Source of the DNA: Nesterenkonia sp. E16_10
GTDB taxonomy: Bacteria > Actinomycetota > Actinomycetes > Actinomycetales > Micrococcaceae
Direction of reading: 5' to 3'
NCBI RefSeq assembly: GCF_017347085.1
Contig: NZ_JADPSA010000005.1
Span: 1-64,000 of the forward strand
Length of the DNA stretch: 64,000 bases
Under the pieces are notes generated by a model. That model did not search any database and was not told the DNA's origin. It saw only the letters and a list, made by a program, of their open reading frames with translations. This document shows, piece after piece, positions 56,373-64,000 of the stretch (its first letter is position 1; every line of letters starts with the position of its first letter). Position numbers and translations under genes: made by a program.

Positions 56373-57323
56373 TCAGGACGTGGCGGTGACCGCGTAGTCC
56401 TCCATCAGCTCAGCCCCGATGCTGACCAGATGCTCGGTCACGGTGCGCACCGCGAGCCGTTCATGTCGGTCGGGTCTGCTCAGCGCCACGATGCTGCGGG
56501 CGGCACTCACGCCCACCAGTGGCCGCAGCACCACGCCGGGTGAGGCCCGGGTGCTGAACCGCGGCAGCAGTCCGATCCCGGCGCCGGCACCGACCAGGGA
56601 TTCCAGCAGGTGATTATCGCGCAGCCGGAGCCTCCGGTGCACCGGGGCGCCGGTGAGCTGCTCGATGGCCACCGGGATCGCGTCGAACGGATACCCTTCC
56701 GGCACTCCGACCCAGTCCAGTTCCGCCACATCGCCGGGGCGCAGCTCGGTCTTCGCGGCCAGCGGGTGATCCGCGGGAAGGACCACATCGATGGGTTCCC
56801 GGGCCAGCACCGTGCTGATCAGCCCCTGGGCGCCGCGGGGCACGCCTCCGCTGATGCTGTGACTGATCACGAGGTCCGCGTCCAGGGCGCGGGCCGCGAA
56901 GTCGGCCTCGGCGATGTCGAAGTCATCCAGGGTCAGCGTGATCGCGGTGTCATGCAGCCGGTGCAGCAGCTGCGGCAGCAGCACCTGCCCGGCGCTGGGC
57001 AGGGTGCCGATGCTCACGCGTCCCCTCGGCTCCCCGGTGGCGGCGTCGAGCCGAGCCTGGACTCGCGCGAGGCTCGCGATCACCTCATCGGCGCCCTCGG
57101 CGAGCAGCTGACCGGCCGGGGTCAGCCGGATCCCGCGGGAGTCCGGTTCCACCAGCTTCACCGCGAGCTCGCGCTCGGCGGTGCGCAGCTGCTGGGACAG
57201 CGCCGAGGGGGTGCGGTGGGTGGCCTTGGCCACCGCGGCCAGGGTGCCGCGCGCGGCGATCTCGCGCAGCAGCTGAAGATGCCGGGGTTCCAGGGAGTGA
57301 GAGCTCAGCGAAGGCGCATCCAT
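56373..57323 (-). CDS. LysR-family transcriptional regulator
   Basis: This 316-residue regulator has the N-terminal LysR helix-turn-helix (LREIAARGTLAAVAKATHRT and SALSQQLRTAERELAVKLVE, about 19-60) and the periplasmic-binding-like effector domain beginning GRVSIGTLPSAG near 100. It is divergent from the EamA transporter gene, the usual arrangement when such a regulator controls an exporter. ATG 57323 follows TAGGTT by six bases, so it is probably leaderless. Confidence 0.92.
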   Translation of the reverse strand: MDAPSLSSHSLEPRHLQLLREIAARGTLAAVAKATHRTPSALSQQLRTAERELAVKLVEPDSRGIRLTPAGQLLAEGADEVIASLARVQARLDAATGEPRGRVSIGTLPSAGQVLLPQLLHRLHDTAITLTLDDFDIAEADFAARALDADLVISHSISGGVPRGAQGLISTVLAREPIDVVLPADHPLAAKTELRPGDVAELDWVGVPEGYPFDAIPVAIEQLTGAPVHRRLRLRDNHLLESLVGAGAGIGLLPRFSTRASPGVVLRPLVGVSAARSIVALSRPDRHERLAVRTVTEHLVSIGAELMEDYAVTATS

Positions 57324-57329
57324 GTAGGC

Positions 57330-57335
57330 AACCTA
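57330..57335 (-). promoter_or_regulatory. -10 box of the LysR gene
   Basis: TAGGTT on the minus strand lies six bases before the ATG. The 72-base gap to the EamA gene also contains GTAGGCAACCTAC (57324-57336), a short inverted repeat that may be the autoregulatory LysR site. Confidence 0.45.
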
Positions 57336-57395
57336 CACGCTTCATGCAGAAACGTTCAGTAGACCTGATGTGGCTGTGGGGCGGAGGATGGAGCC

Positions 57396-58346
57396 ATGCC
57401 CCTGCGCCACACCTTGCTCGCCCTGCTCGTCGCCGTCTTCTGGGGGCTGAACTTCTTGGCCATCCGGTTCTCGCTGGATCAGTTCCCGCCGCTGTTCCTG
57501 GCAGGGCTGCGCTTCGCGATCCTGGCGCTGCCGGCGCTGCTCTTCGTGCCCTGGCCCGGGGTGAAGGTCCGCTACCTGCTCGGCTACGGGCTGGGCTTCG
57601 GCACGCTGCAGTTCTTCGGTCTCTACCTGGGCATGGCCGCCGGGTTCCCCACCGGGCTCGCCTCGCTGGTGCTGCAGGCCTCCGCGCCGTTCACCGTGCT
57701 GCTCGGGGCACTGGTACTCAAGGAGCACATCACCGCGCGGCGGGCGACCGGCGTCGGCGTCGCCGTGCTCGGCCTGGGGCTGGTGGGGGTCTCCCGCGGC
57801 GTGCTGGACGGATGGATGCCGTTCCTGCTGGTGCTCTTCGGCGCCTTCGGCTGGGCGCTGGGCAACCTGGCCTCCCGGAAGGCCCAGACCGACCGGCCTA
57901 TGGCGCTGGTGCTGTGGATGGCGGTGGTGCCGCCGATCCCGCTGCTCACGGTGGCGTTCCTGGTGGAGGGCCCGGAGCAGATCGGCGCGGCGCTGGCCGG
58001 CTCGATCAGCCTCGCCGCGATCCCGGCCTGGCTGGGTCTGGGCTACACTATCCTGTTCGGCACGGTGGTGGGCGCCGGGATCTGGGTCTGGCTGATGCGC
58101 CGGCACCCGGCCGGCACCGTGGCACCGTTCTCGATGCTGGTCCCGGTGGTCGGGATCCTGGCCGCCTGGGCGGTGCTGGGCGAGGTGCCGACCTGGCTGG
58201 AGCTCGGCGGCGGAGTGCTGGTGGTCGGCGGGGTCATCTATGCCTCGGTGCGCGGAACTTCCCCTGCGCAGCCTGCCCCGGAGCCCGATACCGCGCCCGC
58301 AGGTGATCAGCCGTTTCAGGATGCGTCGTCGTCCTCGGCCAGATAG
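57396..58346 (+). CDS. EamA/DMT family transporter
   Basis: This 316-residue membrane protein has ten helices formed by two EamA repeats (residues about 5-135 and 145-285), beginning LLALLVAVFWGLNFLAIRF and repeated as FLLVLFGAFGWALGNLASRK. It is of the RhaT/YdcZ-like drug or metabolite exporter group. GGAGG precedes ATG 57396. The C-terminal 25 residues are Pro/Ser/Asp-rich and their coding sequence overlaps the 3' end of the opposite SGNH gene by 31 bases. Confidence 0.92.
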   Translation: MPLRHTLLALLVAVFWGLNFLAIRFSLDQFPPLFLAGLRFAILALPALLFVPWPGVKVRYLLGYGLGFGTLQFFGLYLGMAAGFPTGLASLVLQASAPFTVLLGALVLKEHITARRATGVGVAVLGLGLVGVSRGVLDGWMPFLLVLFGAFGWALGNLASRKAQTDRPMALVLWMAVVPPIPLLTVAFLVEGPEQIGAALAGSISLAAIPAWLGLGYTILFGTVVGAGIWVWLMRRHPAGTVAPFSMLVPVVGILAAWAVLGEVPTWLELGGGVLVVGGVIYASVRGTSPAQPAPEPDTAPAGDQPFQDASSSSAR

Positions 58347-59008
58347 TCCGCCACCGTCTCGCCGAACTCATCCTGGGCCTCGGGGGTGAGATGGACGCCG
58401 TCGTCGGTGGTTCCCTCGACGAAGCCACCCTCGGGGCCGCGCAGGAACTCCAGGCCGTCGAAGTACTCCCAGCCCTGGTCCTCGGCGAGGTTCTGCAGTG
58501 ACACGTTGAACTCGGTGCTGCTGGGCGTGGTCTCCTCATCCCGCGGCGGGATGGCGAGCAGCACGACCCGCTCCGCGGGGGCCTCGGCGACGATCTCTTC
58601 GAGGCTCGGGGCGGTCTGTTCGAACGGGACGCCCTGGGCGAGGTCGTTGGTGCCAGTCATCACGAGCAGGACCTCGGCATCCTGGACCGCTTCGAGGCCG
58701 GCCGCCTGGTCCACCGAGGTCGACCCGGCCACCGCCCATCCCCCGGCGAACCGGTGGCCCGCGGCGAGCACCGTGGAGACCCAGGAGTCCTCCCCGATCT
58801 GCCCGGCCGCGAAGTCCGGCGAGTCCATCTCGGTGTTGGAATCCCCGACCACCGCGAGGGCCTGCGGCTCCACGGCGTCGGGACCCGGCTCCGCCGTCGT
58901 CATCACCAGCGCGCCGGCGATCACGGCGGCGAGGATGCCGACCACCATGATCAGCGCCATCGGCTTCCAGAAGTGTGGCCGCTCGCGGGGGCGGCGCGTC
59001 GGGCTCAT
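58316..59008 (-). CDS. Membrane-anchored SGNH/GDSL hydrolase
   Basis: This 230-residue protein has one N-terminal transmembrane helix (about 16-38) and an extracytoplasmic SGNH domain. Block I is VVGDSNTEMD with the catalytic serine, block III is MTGTNDLA with the catalytic asparagine, and block V is TDDGVHLTPEAQ with the Asp-x-x-His pair. It may deacetylate or de-esterify cell-surface glycans or lipids. I chose ATG 59008 because TACTCT lies 7 bases upstream, which fits a leaderless transcript. Confidence 0.88.
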   Translation of the reverse strand: MSPTRRPRERPHFWKPMALIMVVGILAAVIAGALVMTTAEPGPDAVEPQALAVVGDSNTEMDSPDFAAGQIGEDSWVSTVLAAGHRFAGGWAVAGSTSVDQAAGLEAVQDAEVLLVMTGTNDLAQGVPFEQTAPSLEEIVAEAPAERVVLLAIPPRDEETTPSSTEFNVSLQNLAEDQGWEYFDGLEFLRGPEGGFVEGTTDDGVHLTPEAQDEFGETVADYLAEDDDAS

Positions 59009-59015
59009 GGGCGTC

Positions 59016-59021
59016 AGAGTA
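59016..59021 (-). promoter_or_regulatory. -10 box of the SGNH hydrolase gene
   Basis: TACTCT on the minus strand, 7 bases before ATG 59008, with no Shine-Dalgarno sequence in between. Confidence 0.5.
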
Positions 59022-59052
59022 GCGCACCGCACTGGACTCCCCTACCGACGAA

Positions 59053-59084
59053 AAGGTCCCACTCTCTTCCGAGAGCGGGACCTT
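59053..59084 (-). terminator. Terminator after the BCCT gene
   Basis: AAGGTCCCGCTCTC pairs with GAGAGTGGGACCTT (one G-T pair) around a four-base loop, 36 bases after the BCCT stop, followed by TTCG in minus-strand sense. Confidence 0.8.
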
Positions 59085-59120
59085 CTCTGTCATTCAGCGA
59101 GCTGCCTGAATCGGCGCAGC

Positions 59121-60908
59121 TCAGTTCTTCGGGTACGAGCCGTCCGGCTGGGTGTGATCCAGGATCGGGACGTCGCCGGTGCGCACCCGGTACTCCTCCA
59201 CGATCGGAGGCTGCTCCGCGTGGTCCACATCCGGCGCGTTCTCCGGCTGGGTGCCCTCGTGATAATCCGGGGCGACCACGGCCTCGGTGAGCGAGCCATC
59301 CGGCTCCTCCATGCGGCGCTGGTACTCCTCCGGAGGCAGGGTCCGCAGCCAGCGGCGGGTGCGCAGGAAGCCGACCTCGCCGGCGTCCTCGCGCATGGCC
59401 CGGGAGAGGTTGTACATCATGAAGTAGCCCAGGATGAAGAACGGCAGACCCAGCACCAGCGCCACGTTCTGCAGCGCCTCGAGCCCGCCCTCGCCGGTGG
59501 CGGTCAGCAGCACCGCGGCGATCAGGCCGATGGAGATGGTCCAGAAGGCTCGCTGGTGCAGCGGCGCCTTGCCCTCGTAGCCGTTGCACATGTCATCGAG
59601 CACCAGCGAGCAGGAGTCCATCGAGGTGATGAAGAAGATGCCGACCAGCATGATCGCGATCGAGGAGGTCAGCGTGGCCAGCGGGAACTCGGCGAGGAAC
59701 GCGAAGAGCGCGCCTTCCACGCCCTCCTCGAGCACGGTATCCACCACGCCGCCCTCGCCGTTGAGCTCAATGTCGAAGAGGCCGGTGCCCCAGATGCCGA
59801 ACCAGACGATGGTGAACAGGGTGGGCAGGCCGAGCACGCCGGCGACGAACTGGCGCACCGAGCGGCCGCGGGAGATCCGGGCGATGAAGATGCCGACGAA
59901 GGGCGCCCAGGCCACGGTCCAGGCCCAGTAGAAGATGGTCCAGCTGTCCTGCCACCCGGTGTTCGACAGCGTGTCATTCCACAGCGCCAGCTCCGGGAGC
60001 ATGGTGGCGTAGGTGCCGGCGAACTCGACCACGCCGCGCAGCATGAACACCGTGGGGCCGGTGGCCAGGATGAAGATCAGCAGCAGGATGGCGGTCCAGA
60101 TGTTGAAGTTCGAGAGCCGCTTGATCCCCTTGTCCACGCCGAGCACCGCGGAGACCGTGGCGATCAGTGTGACCACCGCGATGATCAGGATGAAGTTCCA
60201 GGCGGCGTCGCTGATGCCCAGCAGGGTCGCCAGTCCGGCCTGGATCTGCAGCGTGCCCAGACCGATGGAGACCGCGACGCCGAAGATCGTGCCGACCACG
60301 GCGAAGATGTCGATGGCCTTGCCGGCCGGGCCGTGGATCTTGTCGCCGAGCATCGGCTGGAAGATCGAGGAGACGCGCGGGGGCAGGTTCCTCTTATAGA
60401 TGAAGTAGGCGAAGGCCAGGCCGGGCAGCGCGAAGATCGTCCAGGTGTGCAGGCCGAAGTGATACAGCGTGAAGCCCATGGCCTCATTGGCCGCTTCCAT
60501 GGAACGGGGCTCGATACCCTCCTGCGCGCCGCGGGGCGGCTCGGCGAAGTGGTAGGCGGGCTCGGCCACGGCCCAGAACATCAGGATCGTGCCGATGCCG
60601 GCGGCGAAGAGCATGCCGAACCAGGCGATGTCGGAGTGTTCCGGCTCGTCCCCGTCTGAACCGAGCTTGATCCGGCCGAAGCGGCCGACGGCGATGAAGA
60701 CGAGGAAGATCAGGAAGATCGTCACGCCGGAGATGTAGAACCAGCCGAGGTTGTCATAGATCCAGCCGGAGCCTGCGCCGAAGAACTCTCCCATGCCGGT
60801 GGGCATCAGCAGGGTCAGGATCACGAAGCCGAGGACGATCGCGGCCGAGCCGAAGAAGACGATCGGGCTGGTTCTCAGCCTGAGCAGGTCGTGGAGCCGT
60901 TGCAGCAT
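59121..60908 (-). CDS. BCCT family betaine/choline/carnitine transporter
   Basis: This 595-residue sodium-coupled osmolyte importer has 12 transmembrane helices. The family signature WTIFYWAWTVAWAPFVGIF, followed by IARISRGRSVR, is intact, with the aromatic residues that bind the trimethylammonium group. The first core helix reads FGMLFAAGIGTILMFWAVAEP; its Gly-Ile-Gly stretch fits a sodium-coupled betaine carrier. The hydrophilic C-terminus (about 515-595) is acidic and could carry osmosensing. AAAGG precedes the ATG. It suggests tolerance of high salt or dryness. Confidence 0.93.
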   Translation of the reverse strand: MLQRLHDLLRLRTSPIVFFGSAAIVLGFVILTLLMPTGMGEFFGAGSGWIYDNLGWFYISGVTIFLIFLVFIAVGRFGRIKLGSDGDEPEHSDIAWFGMLFAAGIGTILMFWAVAEPAYHFAEPPRGAQEGIEPRSMEAANEAMGFTLYHFGLHTWTIFALPGLAFAYFIYKRNLPPRVSSIFQPMLGDKIHGPAGKAIDIFAVVGTIFGVAVSIGLGTLQIQAGLATLLGISDAAWNFILIIAVVTLIATVSAVLGVDKGIKRLSNFNIWTAILLLIFILATGPTVFMLRGVVEFAGTYATMLPELALWNDTLSNTGWQDSWTIFYWAWTVAWAPFVGIFIARISRGRSVRQFVAGVLGLPTLFTIVWFGIWGTGLFDIELNGEGGVVDTVLEEGVEGALFAFLAEFPLATLTSSIAIMLVGIFFITSMDSCSLVLDDMCNGYEGKAPLHQRAFWTISIGLIAAVLLTATGEGGLEALQNVALVLGLPFFILGYFMMYNLSRAMREDAGEVGFLRTRRWLRTLPPEEYQRRMEEPDGSLTEAVVAPDYHEGTQPENAPDVDHAEQPPIVEEYRVRTGDVPILDHTQPDGSYPKN

Positions 60909-61224
60909 CTCTGCCTTTCGTGGAAGTGGTCACTGCCAGCGCCCGGCGGCGATGGAACCCTCGGTTCCCTCTCGGGACACGAGATCGGCGGCCTGACACC
61001 TGACGGGCGGGATGATCGTCCTACGGTATGGAATTTAGTCCCATGATGCACTTTCGTGATCCGGATTTCGGGCTTCTCGGGCCCGATCCGGGAGGCTCGC
61101 GCGCGCATAACTCCCGGTATGAGCCGGATCCAGTCCCGGCGTCTCATTCAAGTAACGATTCTTGGCGGAAGCTGGTGCGGAGCTGTCCGGGAGCCGTGAC
61201 CGGGTGATCCTCTAAGCTGACTCC
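60909..61224. other. Divergent promoter region of the BCCT and methyltransferase genes
   Basis: No gene is present. On + the box TAAGCT (61213-61218) lies six bases before ATG 61225, so the methyltransferase message is probably leaderless. CCGGAT..CGGGC pairs with GCCCG..ATCCGG at 61061-61091 to form a hairpin of unknown role. The BCCT promoter is not obvious. Confidence 0.45.
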
Positions 61225-62460
61225 ATGCCATTTCCTGCGGGTCAGACCCCCGATGTCCAGCCCTCCGCGCTCACCGCGAACTTCGATTTCACCCCGCTCA
61301 GCCCACCGCCCGAGGCGGTGGACCTGCTGCTGCTCGACACCGCAGCCGCCTGGTGGGAGAACGGGCATCCACGCGAGGACGTGCTGATCCTCGATGACCG
61401 CACCGGCGCGCTCACGCTGCCGATCTTGGACTCCCTGATCACCGAGGCCGGCACGCCTGGCGCCGCCTGCGCCACGGTGGAAGAGGCCGTGACGGCCGTG
61501 CGGGTGCTCGCCGATGAGCTTGGCGCCGAGCGCGCCCTGGGAGGCAACGCCCGTCGCGCCGAACTGCCGGCCCCGGTTCCGGCGGAGCTTCCGAGTCTGG
61601 ACGAGCCGGCCCCGGCTGCGTTCACCGGGGTGCACACGGTGCTGATGCACCTGCCTCGGTCCTTGGAGACGCTCACCGACTGGGCCTGGCTGATCCGCGA
61701 GCACGCGGCGCCCGACGTCGTCGTGCTGGCCGTGGGCCGCGACAAGCATATGAACCACTCGATGAACCAGGTGCTGGAGAAGAACTTCACCGACGTCTCC
61801 GCCGGCCGCGGCCGCTCGAAATCCCGGGTGCTTACCGCGCGCGGACCGCGCGCCGACGTGCCCCGCTCCGCGCCGCGGAAGAACACGCACACGGTGACGA
61901 TCCCCGGTGCTCCGGCCACCGAGCTGACCCTGTGCAGCCTGGGCGCCACCTATGGCGGCACCAAGCTCGATCCCGGCACCCGGCTGATGCTCGAAGCCGT
62001 GGAGGCCCACCCGGGGTTCCCCGGCGCGGAGTACCTGATCGACTTCGGCTCCGGCAACGGCACGGTCAGCGCGTTCCTGGCGCTGCGGCATCCGCAGCTG
62101 AAGGTGATCGCCACCGATCATTCGGCCTCCGCGGTGCAGTCCACGCAGCTCACGGCCGAGGCCAATGGGGTCGCGGACCGGATCGAGACCGTCCGGGACG
62201 ACGCGCTGTCGCGGTTCGAGGACGGCTCCGCCGAGCTGATCCTGCTCAACCCGCCGTTCCACCAGGGCAACGCGGTGGACCCTGGTGCGGCGCACCGGTT
62301 GATCCGGGCCGCGGCGCGGGTGCTGGCCCCGGGCGGTCGGATCTACAGCGTCTGGAACTCGCACCTGAAGCACCGCAGCGTGCTCTCCAAGGAGGTCGGG
62401 ATCACCGAGCAGCTGGCCCGCGACGCCCGGTTCACCGTGACGGTGTCCACCAAGCGCTGA
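61225..62460 (+). CDS. rRNA guanine-N2 methyltransferase, RsmC/RlmG type
   Basis: This 411-residue methyltransferase has a degenerate N-terminal domain (about 1-215) and a C-terminal SAM-binding domain with LIDFGSGNGTVSAFLA, VIATDHSASAV and the catalytic LLNPPFHQG. That domain order and NPPFHxG motif are those of RsmC (16S G1207) and RlmG (23S G1835); I cannot say which base it modifies. It starts with a leaderless-type ATG. Confidence 0.9.
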   Translation: MPFPAGQTPDVQPSALTANFDFTPLSPPPEAVDLLLLDTAAAWWENGHPREDVLILDDRTGALTLPILDSLITEAGTPGAACATVEEAVTAVRVLADELGAERALGGNARRAELPAPVPAELPSLDEPAPAAFTGVHTVLMHLPRSLETLTDWAWLIREHAAPDVVVLAVGRDKHMNHSMNQVLEKNFTDVSAGRGRSKSRVLTARGPRADVPRSAPRKNTHTVTIPGAPATELTLCSLGATYGGTKLDPGTRLMLEAVEAHPGFPGAEYLIDFGSGNGTVSAFLALRHPQLKVIATDHSASAVQSTQLTAEANGVADRIETVRDDALSRFEDGSAELILLNPPFHQGNAVDPGAAHRLIRAAARVLAPGGRIYSVWNSHLKHRSVLSKEVGITEQLARDARFTVTVSTKR

Positions 62461-62547
62461 GGCGCCCTCTGAGGCCGATGTAGGAAGCCCGACGCAGAGC
62501 AGGCCCACACATGGAGTAGTTCCAGACAAAGTAGTTCCACACACAAA

Positions 62548-62586
62548 GAAGGCCGGTCCCACCCAGAGGGTGGAACCGGCCTTCTC
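62548..62586. terminator. Bidirectional terminator between the methyltransferase gene and rpsA
   Basis: AGAAGGCCGGTCCCACC pairs with GGTGGAACCGGCCTTCT with one mismatch around a short loop, flanked by A-rich sequence on the left and TTCTCTCTG on the right. It serves the convergent methyltransferase gene and rpsA. Two copies of GTAGTTCCA lie just to its left. Confidence 0.85.
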
Positions 62587-62625
62587 TCTGTCACTCAGGC
62601 GGGATCAGTGATCCGCCTTATGAGT

Positions 62626-64000
62626 TCAGCTGTTTCCGGTGAGCTTCTCGCGCAGCGCAGCCAGCGCCTCGTCGGAGGCCAGCGTGCCGGCGTCCTCGGA
62701 GGAGGTGTTCTGCGAGGAGGAGTAGTTCGACGGAGCCGGCTCCGACTTGCTGGAGCTGGAGCTCGAAGAGCTGGAGCTGGAAGAACCGACAGTGGCCTGT
62801 GCGGCGGCTTCGGCGTCGGCCTCGATGGCGGCGACGACCTGCTTCTTGTGCGCTTCCCAACGCTCCTGGGCCTTGGCGTACTGGGCCTCCCAGACGGAAC
62901 GCTGCTCGTCGTAGCCTTCCATCCACTCGTTGGTCTCCGGATCGAAGCCCTCGGGGTACTTGTAGTTGCCGGCGTCGTCGTACTCGGCATCCATGCCGTA
63001 GACGGCCGGATCGAACTCGGCACCCTCGGGATCGACACCCTCGTTGGCCTGCTTCAGCGAGAGGCTGATGCGGCGGCGCTCGAGATCGATGTCGATGACC
63101 TTGACGAAGAGCTCGTCGCCCACGGAGACGACCTGCTCGGCCAGATCCACGTGGCGCACGGCCAGCTCGGAGATGTGCACCAGGCCCTCGATGCCGTCTT
63201 CGACGCGGACGAACGCACCGAAGGGAACCAGCTTGGTGACCTTGCCGGGCACGACCTGGCCCAGCGCGTGGGTGCGGGCGAAGGTCTGCCACGGATCTTC
63301 CTGGGTGGCCTTCAGGGACAGGGAGACGCGTTCGCGATCCATGTCCACCTCGAGGACCTCCACGGTGACTTCCTTGCCGACCTCGACGACCTCGTTCGGG
63401 TGATCGATGTGCTTCCAGGAGAGCTCCGAGACGTGGACCAGACCGTCGACGCCGCCGAGATCCACGAACGCACCGAAGTTCACGATCGAGGAGACGGTGC
63501 CGGTGCGGACCTGGCCGCGCTCGAGCTTGTTCAGGAAGGAGGAGCGGACCTCGGACTGGGTCTGCTCGAGCCATGCACGGCGGGACAGGACCACGTTGTT
63601 GCGGTTCTTGTCCAGCTCGATGATCTTGGCCTCGATCTCCTGGCCGATGTACGGCGCGAGATCGCGGACACGGCGCATCTCGACCAGCGATGCGGGCAGG
63701 AAGCCGCGCAGACCGATGTCGAGGATGAGGCCGCCCTTGACGACCTCGATGACGGTGCCGGAGACGACGCCGTCCTCTTCCTTGATGCGCTCGATGTCGC
63801 CCCAGGCGCGCTCGTACTGTGCGCGCTTCTTGGAGAGGATCAGGCGGCCTTCTTTGTCCTCTTTGGTGAGGACCAGAGCCTCCACCAGATCGCCGACGGC
63901 GACGACCTCGTCCGGGTTCACATCATGCTTGATGGACAGCTCGCGGGACGGGATGACGCCTTCGGTCTTGTACCCGATGTCGAGGAGGACCTCGTCGCGG
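62626..64000 (-). CDS. rpsA: 30S ribosomal protein S1 (3' part)
   Basis: The reading frame is open to the right edge (DEVLLDIGYKTEGVIP continues it), so the 5' end is missing. The visible 457 codons include the end of the first S1 domain and three more, with markers GGLILDIGLRGFLPASLVEMR, VNFGAFVDLGGVDGLVHVSEL and LVPFGAFVRVEDGIEGLVHISELA. After the last domain comes an acidic tail, a run of about 11 serines and the ending EALAALREKLTG. S1 binds mRNA on the small subunit and helps initiation. The serine run is encoded by mixed codons, so it is not a simple replication-slippage repeat. Confidence 0.96.
   Translation of the reverse strand, partial: RDEVLLDIGYKTEGVIPSRELSIKHDVNPDEVVAVGDLVEALVLTKEDKEGRLILSKKRAQYERAWGDIERIKEEDGVVSGTVIEVVKGGLILDIGLRGFLPASLVEMRRVRDLAPYIGQEIEAKIIELDKNRNNVVLSRRAWLEQTQSEVRSSFLNKLERGQVRTGTVSSIVNFGAFVDLGGVDGLVHVSELSWKHIDHPNEVVEVGKEVTVEVLEVDMDRERVSLSLKATQEDPWQTFARTHALGQVVPGKVTKLVPFGAFVRVEDGIEGLVHISELAVRHVDLAEQVVSVGDELFVKVIDIDLERRRISLSLKQANEGVDPEGAEFDPAVYGMDAEYDDAGNYKYPEGFDPETNEWMEGYDEQRSVWEAQYAKAQERWEAHKKQVVAAIEADAEAAAQATVGSSSSSSSSSSSSKSEPAPSNYSSSQNTSSEDAGTLASDEALAALREKLTGNS

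Overview
The window is a chromosomal segment of a high-G+C actinobacterium. Gene order and content point to the Micrococcales, most likely the Micrococcaceae (Arthrobacter, Nesterenkonia, Kocuria type). The evidence is the pentose-phosphate block with opcA, the convergent glycolytic block, the uvrC-rapZ-yvcK-whiA series, the coaE-uvrB pair beside rpsA, many GTG starts and many apparently leaderless promoters. The genus is my inference, because no search was possible. I saw no rRNA, tRNA or CRISPR array.

Layout. 0-2.7 kb: the start of a secreted protein gene, a zinc-independent L31 gene, and a TauE-type exporter coupled to an ABC ATPase. 2.8-12.6 kb (+): serB, then tkt-tal-pgi-zwf-opcA-pgl, which together provide the oxidative and non-oxidative pentose phosphate pathway. 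12.7-23.4 kb (-): secG, tpiA, pgk, gap, sodA, whiA, yvcK, rapZ, uvrC and an acyltransferase. uvrA follows at 23.5-26.5 kb behind a promoter with a clear LexA box. 26.6-33.9 kb (+): an NCS1 permease, a HAD phosphatase, and a tightly packed set of MBL hydrolase, Ski2-like helicase and prolyl aminopeptidase. terC (-) sits at 33.9-35.1 kb behind a probable yybP-ykoY manganese riboswitch.

35.6-51.9 kb is an exopolysaccharide island of visibly lower G+C, inserted between terC and uvrB. Thirteen genes lie in two convergent arms. The + arm has a MenD-like TPP enzyme, an SDR and a flippase. The - arm has a tyrosine autokinase, a low-molecular-weight tyrosine phosphatase, a membrane-anchored Asp-box protein, the initiating sugar-phosphate transferase, an Alg14-Alg13 fusion, two pyruvyl-transferase-family proteins, two glycosyltransferases and a polymerase. 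A decayed IS3-type orfA fragment lies where the arms meet. Together they form a Wzx/Wzy-type pathway for a probably pyruvylated, acidic polymer.

52-64 kb returns to the conserved background: uvrB and coaE, an alpha/beta hydrolase divergent from a WYL regulator, a LysR regulator divergent from an EamA exporter, an SGNH hydrolase, a BCCT osmolyte transporter, an rRNA methyltransferase of the RsmC/RlmG type, and the 3' part of rpsA running off the right edge.

The most unusual observations are a palindromic element present twice, starting exactly at the stop codons of two unrelated genes and carrying a compensatory base-pair change; the MenD-like/SDR pair in a glycan locus; and the Asp-box membrane protein translationally coupled between the phosphatase and the initiating transferase.
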